Assembly (NCBI RefSeq): GCF_002735705.1
Contig: NZ_PDZL01000017.1
Coordinates: 59,357 to 123,356, forward strand
Reading direction: 5' to 3'
DNA length: 64,000 nt
From: Janthinobacterium sp. BJB426
GTDB taxonomy: Bacteria > Pseudomonadota > Gammaproteobacteria > Burkholderiales > Burkholderiaceae_D
This document shows positions 27,895 through 37,782 of the stretch, piece by piece; within the stretch, counting starts at the first letter, position 1; every line of letters starts with the position of its first letter. Both the position numbers and the translations under genes were made by a program. The notes under the pieces are model-generated. The model was not told the DNA's origin. It ran no database searches and saw only the letters and a program-made list of their open reading frames with translations.

Positions 27895-28592
27895 AATTCG
27901 TCCTCTGGCTGCTGGCCGGCGTCAACCTGCTGGTGCTGGCCATCGGCCAGGGCTATCTGGGCAGTTTTCGCACGGAGACGCGCGAACCGGCGCGCCTGAA
28001 AAACCAGCTGCAGGCGAATAAACTCACCTTGCTGACGCAGGTGCAGGCCACGGCGCCCGCGGCGCCGCCAGCCTCCGAAGAAGCCGCGACGCCGGCGGCA
28101 GCGGCACCGGCACCGGCACTGCCGACATCGTATGCCTGTACGGAAGTGGGCAATTTCCTGCTGGCGGACGGGCGCCGCTTCGAGGCGCAAGTGGCGGCGC
28201 TGGACCTGGGCGACCGCCAATCGCGCCGCAACGTGGCCGGCCAGGACATTTCCAGCTATATGGTGTACATCCCGCCACAGGGCAGCAAGGAAGGCGCCGA
28301 CCGCAAGGCCGGCGAATTGAAGCAGCTGGGCGTGACGAATTACTTCATCATGAACGAAAGCAGCCCGCTGCGCTGGGGCATTTCACTGGGCGTGTTCAAG
28401 TCGGAAACCAGCGCGCAAAGCCAGCTGGCATCGCTCAACAAACAGGGCGTGCACAGCGCCCGCGTCGCACCGCGCTACAGCGCCAGCAAGCAACTCGCCT
28501 ACCAGTTCCGCGACCTCGACGCCGCCACGCGCGCCCGGCTGGAGAAGATCAAAACGCAATTCCCAGAGCAGGAACTGCGAAATTGCAAATAA
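27888..28592 (+). CDS. SPOR-domain protein with N-terminal membrane anchor
   Basis: A 234-residue protein with one N-terminal hydrophobic helix (residues 2-24; VLWLLAGVNLLVLAIGQGYL), an Ala/Pro-rich linker (about 45-75) and a C-terminal SPOR-like region that includes YMVYIPPQGSKEGADRKAGE and WGISLGVFKSETSAQSQLAS. It probably binds septal peptidoglycan. It begins inside coaX (ATGCTGA, 7-base overlap), so its translation is coupled. It is followed by a large palindrome that separates it from the convergent rlpA. Confidence 0.82.
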   Translation: MLKFVLWLLAGVNLLVLAIGQGYLGSFRTETREPARLKNQLQANKLTLLTQVQATAPAAPPASEEAATPAAAAPAPALPTSYACTEVGNFLLADGRRFEAQVAALDLGDRQSRRNVAGQDISSYMVYIPPQGSKEGADRKAGELKQLGVTNYFIMNESSPLRWGISLGVFKSETSAQSQLASLNKQGVHSARVAPRYSASKQLAYQFRDLDAATRARLEKIKTQFPEQELRNCK

Positions 28593-28603
28593 GCACCTCC
28601 AGG

Positions 28604-28702
28604 TGCGTCTGACAAAATGTTCAGGGCTAGGCGCCGTGCCGCAGGCAGTACGAATGTACGACAAGGCACGGCAACAACGCCATGGACTTTTTTCAGACGT
28701 CC
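28604..28702. repeat. Large imperfect palindrome between convergent genes (bidirectional terminator-like)
   Basis: About 47 bases on each side of the centre pair imperfectly. The outer arms are GCGTCTGACAAAATG and TTTTTTCAGACGTC, and the inner arms are CCGTGCCGCAGGCAGTAC and GTACGACAAGGCACGG. A separate small hairpin (GCACCT/AGGTGC, 28593-28606) touches its left edge. It fills the whole gap between the stop at 28592 and the rlpA stop at 28703, with T runs available in both directions. Confidence 0.75.
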
Positions 28703-29746
28703 CTACCGTTGGATGACGATAGGCTTGATGCCTGTCGATTCCGGCAAATTCGCCGCCGCGCGTGCCGCGTCGGCGCGGCTGGAGAACGGCCCGCCGTACA
28801 GGCGGAACAGGTTACCGGCCTGCACCACACCCAGGGTACCCAGGGCGGCCGCATACGGCGCCAGGCGCGAACGTCCCGATTCCGCATTGTCGGCGCGCGA
28901 GTAGGCGCCCAACTGCAAATAGAAGCCGCTGGCCAGCGCCGCCGGTGCCGGCATGGCGACCGTCGCATCGACGGGCGGCATCTGCGACGACACTTCCGGC
29001 TGCACCACGGCACCCGTTTCCACCGGCGTATCGATGGAGATGGCCACCACGGAAGGCACCGGCTTCGGCGCCGCGCGGGCCGCCAGGATGGCGTCGATAT
29101 CGGCCGGCAGCAGGCGTTCGACGACCACCTGGTGGCTGCCCTTGCCGAGGAAGCCCAGTTTCAGCGCCGCCGTATAGGACACGTCGATGACGCGCGTGGC
29201 GTGGAACGGACCGCGGTCGTTGATGCGCACGATCACCTGCTCGCCGCTGTCGATGCTCGTCACGCGCGCATACGACGGAATCGGCAAGGTCGGATGGGCC
29301 GCCGTCATCTTGTACATATCGTAGATTTCACCCGACGAAGTGCGCTGTCCATGGAATTTCTTGCCATACCAGGTGCCCGTGCCCTTCTGCTTGAAGGGTT
29401 CGTTGTCGGTGATCGGCGTGTACGTCTTGCCGAAGACGACATAGGGGCGGTTCGAGCGCGTCGAATAAGCCTCGTTGCGCACTTCCGCGTCGGGCACGTC
29501 GCGCAGGTTGGCCGGCGGATTGTCGCCCGGACCGTCATCCTTGTAGTAGCCGCCGCGCCCGGAGCCGGCCGCCGGCAATACGGGCAGGGTGGGATCCTGG
29601 CGCACGGGCACCTTGACCTTGCCGCCGGACGGCAGCGGCACGTTATTCGATGCGGGCTTTTGCGGCGTCGTGCCACAAGCGGCCAGGGTCAGCAAGACCG
29701 TCAGGCTCAGTCCGCGCATGGCGAAGGTATCGAAAGGCGCGCGCAT
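28703..29746 (-). CDS. rlpA: Septal ring lytic transglycosylase RlpA
   Basis: Outer-membrane lipoprotein that cleaves denuded glycan strands at the septum. The 347-residue precursor has a lipobox (LTLAAC), a double-psi beta-barrel domain (about 110-205; GTWYGKKFHGQRTSSGEIYD, with RINDRGPF containing the family Asp) and a C-terminal SPOR domain (about 265-347; GFYLQLGAYSRADNAESG). The ATG at 29746 shares its A with the TGA of rodA (TGATG), favouring coupled translation; an ATG at 29719 would give a shorter signal peptide. It is the last gene of the mre-mrd-rodA-rlpA run. Confidence 0.94.
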   Translation of the reverse strand: MRAPFDTFAMRGLSLTVLLTLAACGTTPQKPASNNVPLPSGGKVKVPVRQDPTLPVLPAAGSGRGGYYKDDGPGDNPPANLRDVPDAEVRNEAYSTRSNRPYVVFGKTYTPITDNEPFKQKGTGTWYGKKFHGQRTSSGEIYDMYKMTAAHPTLPIPSYARVTSIDSGEQVIVRINDRGPFHATRVIDVSYTAALKLGFLGKGSHQVVVERLLPADIDAILAARAAPKPVPSVVAISIDTPVETGAVVQPEVSSQMPPVDATVAMPAPAALASGFYLQLGAYSRADNAESGRSRLAPYAAALGTLGVVQAGNLFRLYGGPFSSRADAARAAANLPESTGIKPIVIQR

Positions 29747-30861
29747 CAGGTCTGCACCAGCTTGCGGTGGCGCTGAATACTCATCAGGATACCGGTGGCC
29801 ACGCCCAGGGTCAGCAGCGCGGTGCCGCCATAGCTGAGGAATGGAAGGGGAACGCCGACCACCGGCACGATGCCGCTGACCATGCCCATGTTGACGAAGG
29901 CGTAAGTAAAGAAAATCATAGTGATCGCTCCTGCCAGCAGGCGAGTGAAAAAACTGGGGGCGTTGGCGGCGATCATCAGCCCCCGTCCCACCAGCAGCAA
30001 ATACATCAGCATCAGGATCAAGTTACCGACCAGGCCGAATTCCTCGGAATATACGGCAAAAATAAAATCGGTCGTGCGTTCCGGAACAAACTCCAGGTGG
30101 GCTTGCGTGCCGTGTGTCCAGCCCTTGCCCGTCATGCCGCCGGAACCGATGGCAATGATGGACTGGATGATATGGAAGCCCTTGCCCAGAGGGTCCTTGG
30201 TCGGATCGATCAGCATCATCACGCGGTCGCGCTGGTAATCATGCAGGTGCGACCAGGCGATCGGCAGGCAGGAAACAAAGGTGATCAGCAAGCCGGCCAG
30301 CACCTTCCACGACAGGCCGGCCAGGAAGATGACGGTAAAGCCGGCCGCCACCACCAGCAGCGCCGTACCCAGGTCGGGCTGGCGCGCGATCAGGTAGACA
30401 GGTGCCAGCAGCAGCACGGCCGCCATCAGGAACGATTTCCAGCGCAGGGCGCCCGCATTGTGCTGGAAGAACCAGGCCAGCATCAGCGGCGTGGCGATCT
30501 TCAGGAATTCGGAGGGCTGGATGTCGATCACGCCAATATGCAGCCAGCGCCGCGCACCAAGCTTGATGGTGCCGAACAGCGCCACGGCCACCAGCAAGAT
30601 CACCGATACCGTATATGCGGGTACGGCGATGCGCATCATCATCTGCGGCGTGACATTGGCCGCCACCCACATGACGAAAAAGCACAGCAGGATATTGCGC
30701 AAATGGTCCTCGATCTTGCCGGGGATGCCGATGCTGGCCGAATACAGGGTCAGCAGGCTGGTGCTGAGCAGCATCAGGATGATGATCATCAGCGGCGGAT
30801 CGAACACCGCCAGATAGGGTTTGGCGCGCCGCCACAGCGAGCGCCTCTCGTTAATGGGCAT
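29746..30861 (-). CDS. rodA: Peptidoglycan glycosyltransferase RodA
   Basis: SEDS-family polymerase that builds glycan strands from lipid II during cell elongation. The 371-residue protein is strongly hydrophobic, with about ten membrane helices. It carries the SEDS signature toward the C-terminus (SGIVPVVGVPLPFLSYGG) and WGVH-like family context such as GKGWTHGTQAHLEFVPERTT. It starts 8 bases after mrdA, its partner transpeptidase PBP2, and ends by overlapping rlpA. Confidence 0.96.
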   Translation of the reverse strand: MPINERRSLWRRAKPYLAVFDPPLMIIILMLLSTSLLTLYSASIGIPGKIEDHLRNILLCFFVMWVAANVTPQMMMRIAVPAYTVSVILLVAVALFGTIKLGARRWLHIGVIDIQPSEFLKIATPLMLAWFFQHNAGALRWKSFLMAAVLLLAPVYLIARQPDLGTALLVVAAGFTVIFLAGLSWKVLAGLLITFVSCLPIAWSHLHDYQRDRVMMLIDPTKDPLGKGFHIIQSIIAIGSGGMTGKGWTHGTQAHLEFVPERTTDFIFAVYSEEFGLVGNLILMLMYLLLVGRGLMIAANAPSFFTRLLAGAITMIFFTYAFVNMGMVSGIVPVVGVPLPFLSYGGTALLTLGVATGILMSIQRHRKLVQT

Positions 30862-30869
30862 GTGCTTCC

Positions 30870-32840
30870 TTATTGCCTGGCAGGTGCCGCCGGGGCGGCC
30901 TGCTCGTCAGTGATTTCTTCCAGGGTGCGCACTTCGTCGACATCTTCCTTGGGCACCTTGGTGGTGTCCTTTTCCTTGTCGCTCGGGCGCTTGCCCAGCA
31001 GGTAGTAGTCGAGCGCCTTGCGCGCGATCGGGGCGGCCACGCCGGCGCCGAAGCCCGCATTTTCCACCACGATGGCGATCGCGATGCGCGGCTTGTCGGC
31101 CGGCGCGAAGGCCGTAAACAGGGCGTTGTCGCGCAGGCGTTCGGCCAGCAGCTTGGCATTGTACTTCTCGTTTTTCTTGATGCCCACCACCTGCGCCGTC
31201 CCCGTCTTGCCGCCCACCGTGTACTGCACGCCGGTGAAGATGCGCGCTGCCGTGCCGCCCTGCTCGCTGGTCACGCCGACCATGGCGCGCTTGATGACGT
31301 CGATGTTTTCCTGTTTGAGAGCGATGCGGTAGCTTTCCTTGGGCACCGTCAGGGTGCGCGCACGCGTGGCCGCGTCTTCGATGATCTTCACCAGATGCGG
31401 CTTCATCACCACACCGTTATTGGCCAGGTTGGCCGTCGCGTGGGCGATCTGCAGCGGCGTATACGAGTTGTAGCCGGAGCCGTTACTCACCGAAATCGTG
31501 TCGCCGCCCACCCATTTTTTCTGCTGCGGCGTCTTGAAGCGGTTGCGCTTCCATTCCGTCGACGGCAGCACGCCCGTCTTTTCGTTATTCAGGTCGATGC
31601 CCGTCAGCTGGCCGAAACCGAACGGCTTCATGAAGTCGTGGATGGCGTCGATGCCCATGTCGCGGCCCAGCTGATAGTAATAGGTATTGCACGAGACGAC
31701 GATGGACTTGTGCATATCCACCGTGCCATGGCCGCCCACCTTGTCGTCGCGGAAGGTGTGGCCGCCGAGGATGAAGAAACCGGGATCGGAAATCGACTGG
31801 CTCGGCGTGCGCTTGCCCAGTTCCAGCGCGGCCAGCGCCATGAAGGGCTTGAAGGTCGAGCCGGGCGCATAGGTGCCGGACAGGGGACGGTTGACCATCG
31901 GCCGGTCCAGCGAGGTATTGAGTTCGTTCCAGCTTTGCTGGTCGATGCCGTCGACGAACAGGTTGGGGTCGTAGCCTGGCTTGGAGACGTAAGCGAGAAT
32001 GTCGCCAGTGGCCGGGTCGATGGCCACGGCCGCGCCGCGCCATTCGCCGAACGCTTCCTCGACCACCTTCTGCAGCTCGATGTCGATCGACAGGATCAGG
32101 TTATTGCCGGGGGTGGCCGCCGTGCGCGACAGGGTACGCATGGCCCGCCCGCCGGCCGACACTTCCACCTCTTCGTAGCCGGTGGTGCCATGCAGCTGCT
32201 TTTCGTAGCTTTTTTCCAGGCCTTCCTTGCCGATATGGTCGGTGCCATTGTAGTTGGCCGCGTCCTCGCCCTCTTCCAGTGCCTTGGCTTCATTGCGGTT
32301 GATGCGGCCGATGAAGCCCACCACGTGCGACGCCACCTCGCCCATCGGATACTGGCGGAACAATCGCGCCTGCACCTCGACGCCGGGGAAGCGGAAACGC
32401 TGCGCCGTGAAGCGCGCCACTTCCTCGTCCGTCAAACGCGTGCGCAGCGGCACGCTGACGAAGTTCTTCGATTCTTCCAGCAGCTTCTTGAAGCGGCGAC
32501 GGTCCTTGATGTCGATCTGCACCAGTGTCGACAGCTCGTCGATCACGGAGTCGAGGCTGGCGCTCAGTTTCGACGGCGTGATTTCCAAGGTGTAGGCCGA
32601 GTAATTGCGCGCCAGGACCACGCCGTTGCGGTCGAGGATCAGGCCGCGCGTGGGCACGATGGGCACCACGGCGATGCGGTTGTCCTCGGCCTTGGTCGCA
32701 TAGTCCTCGTGCTTGATCACCTGCAGCCAGATGAAGCGCGCCAGCAGCAGCGAAAAACAGACGAAGACGAGCGCGCCCAGGATGGTCAGGCGCATGCGGA
32801 AGAAATGCAGTTCGCGCTCGGTGTTCTTGAGTTCAGTCAT
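30870..32840 (-). CDS. mrdA: Penicillin-binding protein 2
   Basis: Elongation-specific transpeptidase (class B PBP). The 656-residue chain has a short cytoplasmic tail, one membrane helix (about residues 18-38), a dimerisation or pedestal domain and the transpeptidase domain. Active-site motifs are S328-x-x-K331 (APGSTFKPFMALAA), SVSNGSGYN for SxN, and KTGTAQ for KTG. The C-terminal end is Ala/Pro-rich. It lies 12 bases after mreD and 8 bases before rodA, and is the main beta-lactam target of the rod complex. Confidence 0.97.
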   Translation of the reverse strand: MTELKNTERELHFFRMRLTILGALVFVCFSLLLARFIWLQVIKHEDYATKAEDNRIAVVPIVPTRGLILDRNGVVLARNYSAYTLEITPSKLSASLDSVIDELSTLVQIDIKDRRRFKKLLEESKNFVSVPLRTRLTDEEVARFTAQRFRFPGVEVQARLFRQYPMGEVASHVVGFIGRINRNEAKALEEGEDAANYNGTDHIGKEGLEKSYEKQLHGTTGYEEVEVSAGGRAMRTLSRTAATPGNNLILSIDIELQKVVEEAFGEWRGAAVAIDPATGDILAYVSKPGYDPNLFVDGIDQQSWNELNTSLDRPMVNRPLSGTYAPGSTFKPFMALAALELGKRTPSQSISDPGFFILGGHTFRDDKVGGHGTVDMHKSIVVSCNTYYYQLGRDMGIDAIHDFMKPFGFGQLTGIDLNNEKTGVLPSTEWKRNRFKTPQQKKWVGGDTISVSNGSGYNSYTPLQIAHATANLANNGVVMKPHLVKIIEDAATRARTLTVPKESYRIALKQENIDVIKRAMVGVTSEQGGTAARIFTGVQYTVGGKTGTAQVVGIKKNEKYNAKLLAERLRDNALFTAFAPADKPRIAIAIVVENAGFGAGVAAPIARKALDYYLLGKRPSDKEKDTTKVPKEDVDEVRTLEEITDEQAAPAAPARQ

Positions 32841-32852
32841 GGCAGGCGCTCG

Positions 32853-33365
32853 TCAGATCGGCCGGTTATGGTCGCGGTCCACGGCGCGGCGCTGCGGTGC
32901 CAGCAAGATCCACGTGACGATGGGCCACAGGGCGACGGCGACGAAGCTCTCGATGAAATTGAGCCAGCCGGGGAAGCGGCCCGAGACGATCAGACGCGTC
33001 AGCAATTGCAGCGCCTGCGTCAGCAGCAGCAGCGGCAGCACGTGCAGCGCCTGCGTCAGGATGGGGAACCACAGCACGCGGCGGTGCATCATGATGGCGA
33101 AGTACGACAGCAAGGTATAGGCCAGCGCATTCTCGCCCAGCAGGGTCGAGTCGTGCACGTCCATCATCAGGCCCATGAAAAACGCCACGCCGATACCGAC
33201 CTTGCGCGGCTGGTGGATGCCCCAGAAGACCAGCACCAGGGCGACGAAATCGGGCACGCCGACGAACTGCCCCCACGGAAGCAGGTTCAGCAGGAAAGCG
33301 CACAGCAGGGAAAACCCGATGAACAGGGGGCTGACCGGCAGCAGGATGTAATGCGGGCGGTTCAT
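32853..33365 (-). CDS. mreD: Rod shape-determining protein MreD
   Basis: A 170-residue inner-membrane protein with about five hydrophobic helices (YILLPVSPLFIGFSLLCAFL near the start), typical of MreD. It forms a complex with MreC and the RodA/PBP2 pair. Its ATG overlaps the mreC stop by four bases (ATGA), so translation is coupled. Confidence 0.94.
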   Translation of the reverse strand: MNRPHYILLPVSPLFIGFSLLCAFLLNLLPWGQFVGVPDFVALVLVFWGIHQPRKVGIGVAFFMGLMMDVHDSTLLGENALAYTLLSYFAIMMHRRVLWFPILTQALHVLPLLLLTQALQLLTRLIVSGRFPGWLNFIESFVAVALWPIVTWILLAPQRRAVDRDHNRPI

Positions 33366-34387
33366 CGTGTCGCTTCCTTCGGTGGCACGGCGGCGGGTGC
33401 GGGCGCAGCCGCGTTGGCGGCAGGCGGCTTGGCGGCCGGCGCGGCGGCTGGCACCGCAGCGGCGGCCTCCTTGGCCGGGTCCTTGATCGGCGCCATCTTG
33501 CCGGCGATCTTGCGGCCCGTCTTGACATCTTCAGCGGGCGGACGCGGTGGAATCTCGGGCGACGTCATCAAGATGAGCAGCTGGGTGTTGCGCTCAATGC
33601 CGGCCAGCGGCTGGCACACGACGCGGCCGAACGGGCCATGCGCATTGCGCTCGACCAGGGTCACGCGTGCCACGGCCAGGCCAGCCGGGTACAGCCCGTC
33701 GAGGCCCGAGGTAATGACGATGTCGCCGATCTGGATGTCGGCGCTGGGGGCCGTGAAGCGCAGTTCCATGGTGCCGGACTTGCCGCGGCCGATGGCCACG
33801 CTGCGCACGCCGTTGCGCAGCAGCTGCACGGGAATGGCCTGCTCTTCATCCGTCAGCAAGGTCACTTCGGAGGTGAACGGGAACACGCGCGTGACTTGTC
33901 CCACCACGCCCAGGTTGTCGATCACGGGGCGGCCCAGTTCCACGCCATGCTGGATACCGCGATCGAGCACGATCTTGCGCGTGGCCGAATCGCGCGTGTC
34001 GTACAGCACTTCGGCCATCATGGTCTTGACGGGCACGCGTTCGCGCGCTTCCATCAATTTGCGCAAGTGGTTGTTTTCAACGATGTTGAGCTGCGCCTGC
34101 TGCAGTATCTGCGCCGAGGCGATTTGCTCGTGTTTCAGGTCGCGCACCTGCTTTTCCAGGGCGGACAGCGAAGAAAAGTAATTGCCGACACCAACCGCCA
34201 CATCGCGCGGCACCAGGGCCGCCATCTGCACCGGATACAGCACGGTGCCAACGGCCTGGCGCACTGCCGTCAGCGCGTGCATGCGCGAATCGACCAGCAA
34301 CAGGGCGATAGAAATGCCGGCGAACACCATCATCTTGACGCGGGCGGAGGCGCCTTGTTTGAAAAGTGGCGGAGGACTGTATTCCAT
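33362..34387 (-). CDS. mreC: Cell shape-determining protein MreC
   Basis: A 341-residue bitopic protein with a basic N-terminus, one membrane helix (about residues 18-38), a coiled coil (about 70-110; SLSALEKQVRDLKHEQIASA) and the periplasmic beta-barrel domains. The C-terminal tail of about 55 residues is Ala/Pro/Lys-rich and probably disordered. The ATG at 34387 has GGAAG six bases upstream; the in-frame TTG at 34396 is less likely. It follows mreB after a strong intrinsic terminator. Confidence 0.95.
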   Translation of the reverse strand: MEYSPPPLFKQGASARVKMMVFAGISIALLLVDSRMHALTAVRQAVGTVLYPVQMAALVPRDVAVGVGNYFSSLSALEKQVRDLKHEQIASAQILQQAQLNIVENNHLRKLMEARERVPVKTMMAEVLYDTRDSATRKIVLDRGIQHGVELGRPVIDNLGVVGQVTRVFPFTSEVTLLTDEEQAIPVQLLRNGVRSVAIGRGKSGTMELRFTAPSADIQIGDIVITSGLDGLYPAGLAVARVTLVERNAHGPFGRVVCQPLAGIERNTQLLILMTSPEIPPRPPAEDVKTGRKIAGKMAPIKDPAKEAAAAVPAAAPAAKPPAANAAAPAPAAVPPKEATR

Positions 34388-34456
34388 GACTTCCAATAAT
34401 CAGGCCAGGCGCAGTGCGCCAACGTGCAGGCCCCGGTCAGACGCCGGCGCCAAAAC

Positions 34457-34486
34457 CAAAAAAAGGCCGGAATGGTTTCCGGCCCT
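34457..34486 (-). terminator. Intrinsic terminator between mreB and mreC
   Basis: On the minus strand GGCCGGAA and TTCCGGCC form a perfect 8-base stem around a 4-base loop, followed by seven T residues (A at 34458-34464 on the plus strand). It lies just after the mreB stop and 70 bases before the mreC start. Confidence 0.85.
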
Positions 34487-34495
34487 TCTGTCAGA

Positions 34496-35889
<1,394 letters not shown>

Positions 35890-36192
35890 ATGTCCCTGAC
35901 ACTCTCCGACGTAAAACGCATCGCCCACCTGGCCCAACTTGAAATGGCCGACGACCAGGCCGTCACGTCTTTGGCCCAATTGAACAAGATTTTTGCACTC
36001 GCGGAACAAATGCAAGCTGTCAATACCGATGGCGTGGCACCCCTGAGCCACCCGCTGGCAGCCCACATGGACAATATCGCCCTGCGCCTGCGCGAAGACA
36101 TCGCCACGGAACAAAACCGCCGCGACGCCTACCAGGCCGTGGCGCCAAAGGTACAGGATGGCCTGTATCTCGTCCCCAAGGTCATCGAGTAA
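35890..36192 (+). CDS. gatC: Aspartyl/glutamyl-tRNA amidotransferase subunit C
   Basis: Small subunit that holds GatA and GatB together in the enzyme converting Glu-tRNA(Gln) and Asp-tRNA(Asn) to the amide forms. The 100-residue protein starts [20 protein letters not shown], the family opening. The ATG at 35890 lacks a clear ribosome site and follows closely on a GC-rich stem (35866-35881). gatA starts 53 bases after its stop. Confidence 0.94.
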   Translation: MSLTLSDVKRIAHLAQLEMADDQAVTSLAQLNKIFALAEQMQAVNTDGVAPLSHPLAAHMDNIALRLREDIATEQNRRDAYQAVAPKVQDGLYLVPKVIE

Positions 36193-36245
36193 ACACGCTG
36201 TTGCGCCGCTCCCGCCTTTTTGCCGAATATCAAAATAGAAACGCC

Positions 36246-37730
36246 ATGCATACAAAATCCATCAAACAGCTGTCCACGCTCTTGCAGAACAAGGAAATTT
36301 CCGCCGTTGCGCTGGCGACGCATTTCCTCGACCGCATCGAAGCGGACAACTCGAACGCCTTTTTGCACGTCGACCGTGCCCTGACCCTGGCGCAAGCTGC
36401 CGAAGCGGATGCACGCATCGCCGCGGGCACGGCCACGCCCCTGACGGGCGTGCCGATCGCGCACAAGGATTTGTTCGTCACCCAAGGCTGGCGCACGACG
36501 GCCGGCTCGAAAATGCTGGCCGACTACGCCAGCCCGTTTGACGCTACCGTGGTGGAGAAATTCCGCGCGGCCGGCATGGTCACCCTGGGCAAGGTCAATT
36601 GCGATGAATTCGCCATGGGTTCCGGCAACGAGAATTCGGCCTTCGGCGCCGTGCAGAACCCGTGGGACAAGAATGCCGTGCCGGGCGGCTCGTCCGGCGG
36701 CTCGGCCGCCGCCGTGGCGGCTGGCCTGACGCCGGCAGCCACCGGCACCGACACGGGCGGCTCGATCCGCCAGCCTGCCGCTTTTTGCGGCATCACCGGC
36801 ATCAAGCCGACGTATGGCCGCGTCTCGCGCTTCGGCATGATCGCCTTTGCCTCGTCGCTGGACCAGGGCGGCCCGATGGCCCGCTCGGCCGAGGACTGCG
36901 CCCTGCTCTTGAGTGCCATGGCCGGCTTCGACGAGCGCGACTCGACCAGCCTGTCGCCGGAACAGGGCGGCGTGGCGGAAGATTTTTCGCGCAGTCTTGA
37001 TGAATCCCTGACTGGCCTGCGCATCGGCGTGCCGCGCGAATACTTTGGCGAGGGCCTGGCCAAGGACGTGGAAGCAGCCGTGCGCGGCGCGCTGGCGCAG
37101 TATGAAAAGCTGGGCGCCACCCTGGTCGACATCTCGCTGCCGAACACCGCCCTGTCGATTCCCGCCTACTACATGATCGCGCCGGCCGAAGCGTCGTCGA
37201 ATCTGTCGCGCTACGACGGTGTGCGCTACGGCCACCGCGCGGCCGAATACAAGGATTTGCAGGACATGTACAAGAAGTCGCGCGCGCAGGGCTTCGGCCC
37301 GGAAGTACAGCGCCGCATCATGGTCGGCACCTATGTGCTGTGCCACGGCTACTACGACGCCTACTACCTGAAAGCGCAAAAGATCCGCCGCCTGATCGCG
37401 CAGGATTTCGACGCCGTGCTGAATGGCCCGAACGCCGTCTGCGACGTCATCATGGGACCGGTCGCGCCGACTGTCGCCTGGGACCTGGGCGACAAGACGG
37501 ATGACCCAGTAGCGAACTACCTGGCCGACATCTACACCCTGTCGACCAGCCTGGCCGGCCTGCCCGGCATGTCGATCCCTTGCGGCTTTGGCGAAGGCGA
37601 GAAAAACGGCAAGCGCCCCGTCGGCCTGCAAATCATCGGCAATTACTTTGACGAAGCCAGGCTGCTGAACGTGGCCCACCAGTTCCAGCAAGTGACGGAC
37701 TGGCATACGCGCAGCCCTGCCGGTATTTAA
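36246..37730 (+). CDS. gatA: Aspartyl/glutamyl-tRNA amidotransferase subunit A
   Basis: Amidase subunit that releases ammonia from glutamine for tRNA amidation. The 494-residue chain has the complete amidase catalytic triad: Lys74 (IAHKDLF), cis-Ser149 in [15 protein letters not shown], and Ser173 in [16 protein letters not shown]. The ATG at 36246 begins the usual [10 protein letters not shown] helix; the open frame runs 45 bases upstream without similarity. It is the middle gene of gatCAB. Confidence 0.97.
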   Translation: MHTKSIKQLSTLLQNKEISAVALATHFLDRIEADNSNAFLHVDRALTLAQAAEADARIAAGTATPLTGVPIAHKDLFVTQGWRTTAGSKMLADYASPFDATVVEKFRAAGMVTLGKVNCDEFAMGSGNENSAFGAVQNPWDKNAVPGGSSGGSAAAVAAGLTPAATGTDTGGSIRQPAAFCGITGIKPTYGRVSRFGMIAFASSLDQGGPMARSAEDCALLLSAMAGFDERDSTSLSPEQGGVAEDFSRSLDESLTGLRIGVPREYFGEGLAKDVEAAVRGALAQYEKLGATLVDISLPNTALSIPAYYMIAPAEASSNLSRYDGVRYGHRAAEYKDLQDMYKKSRAQGFGPEVQRRIMVGTYVLCHGYYDAYYLKAQKIRRLIAQDFDAVLNGPNAVCDVIMGPVAPTVAWDLGDKTDDPVANYLADIYTLSTSLAGLPGMSIPCGFGEGEKNGKRPVGLQIIGNYFDEARLLNVAHQFQQVTDWHTRSPAGI

Positions 37731-37782
37731 TAAGAACAGACGCGCCGCCCAGGCGGCGCCACCAAAAATAAGCGAGAACACT

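Noticed and set aside
30873..34181. Open frame of about 1100 codons antisense to mrdA, mreD and mreC
   Set aside because: It spans three recognised genes on the other strand and reads as His/Arg/Gln-rich shadow sequence with no domain.
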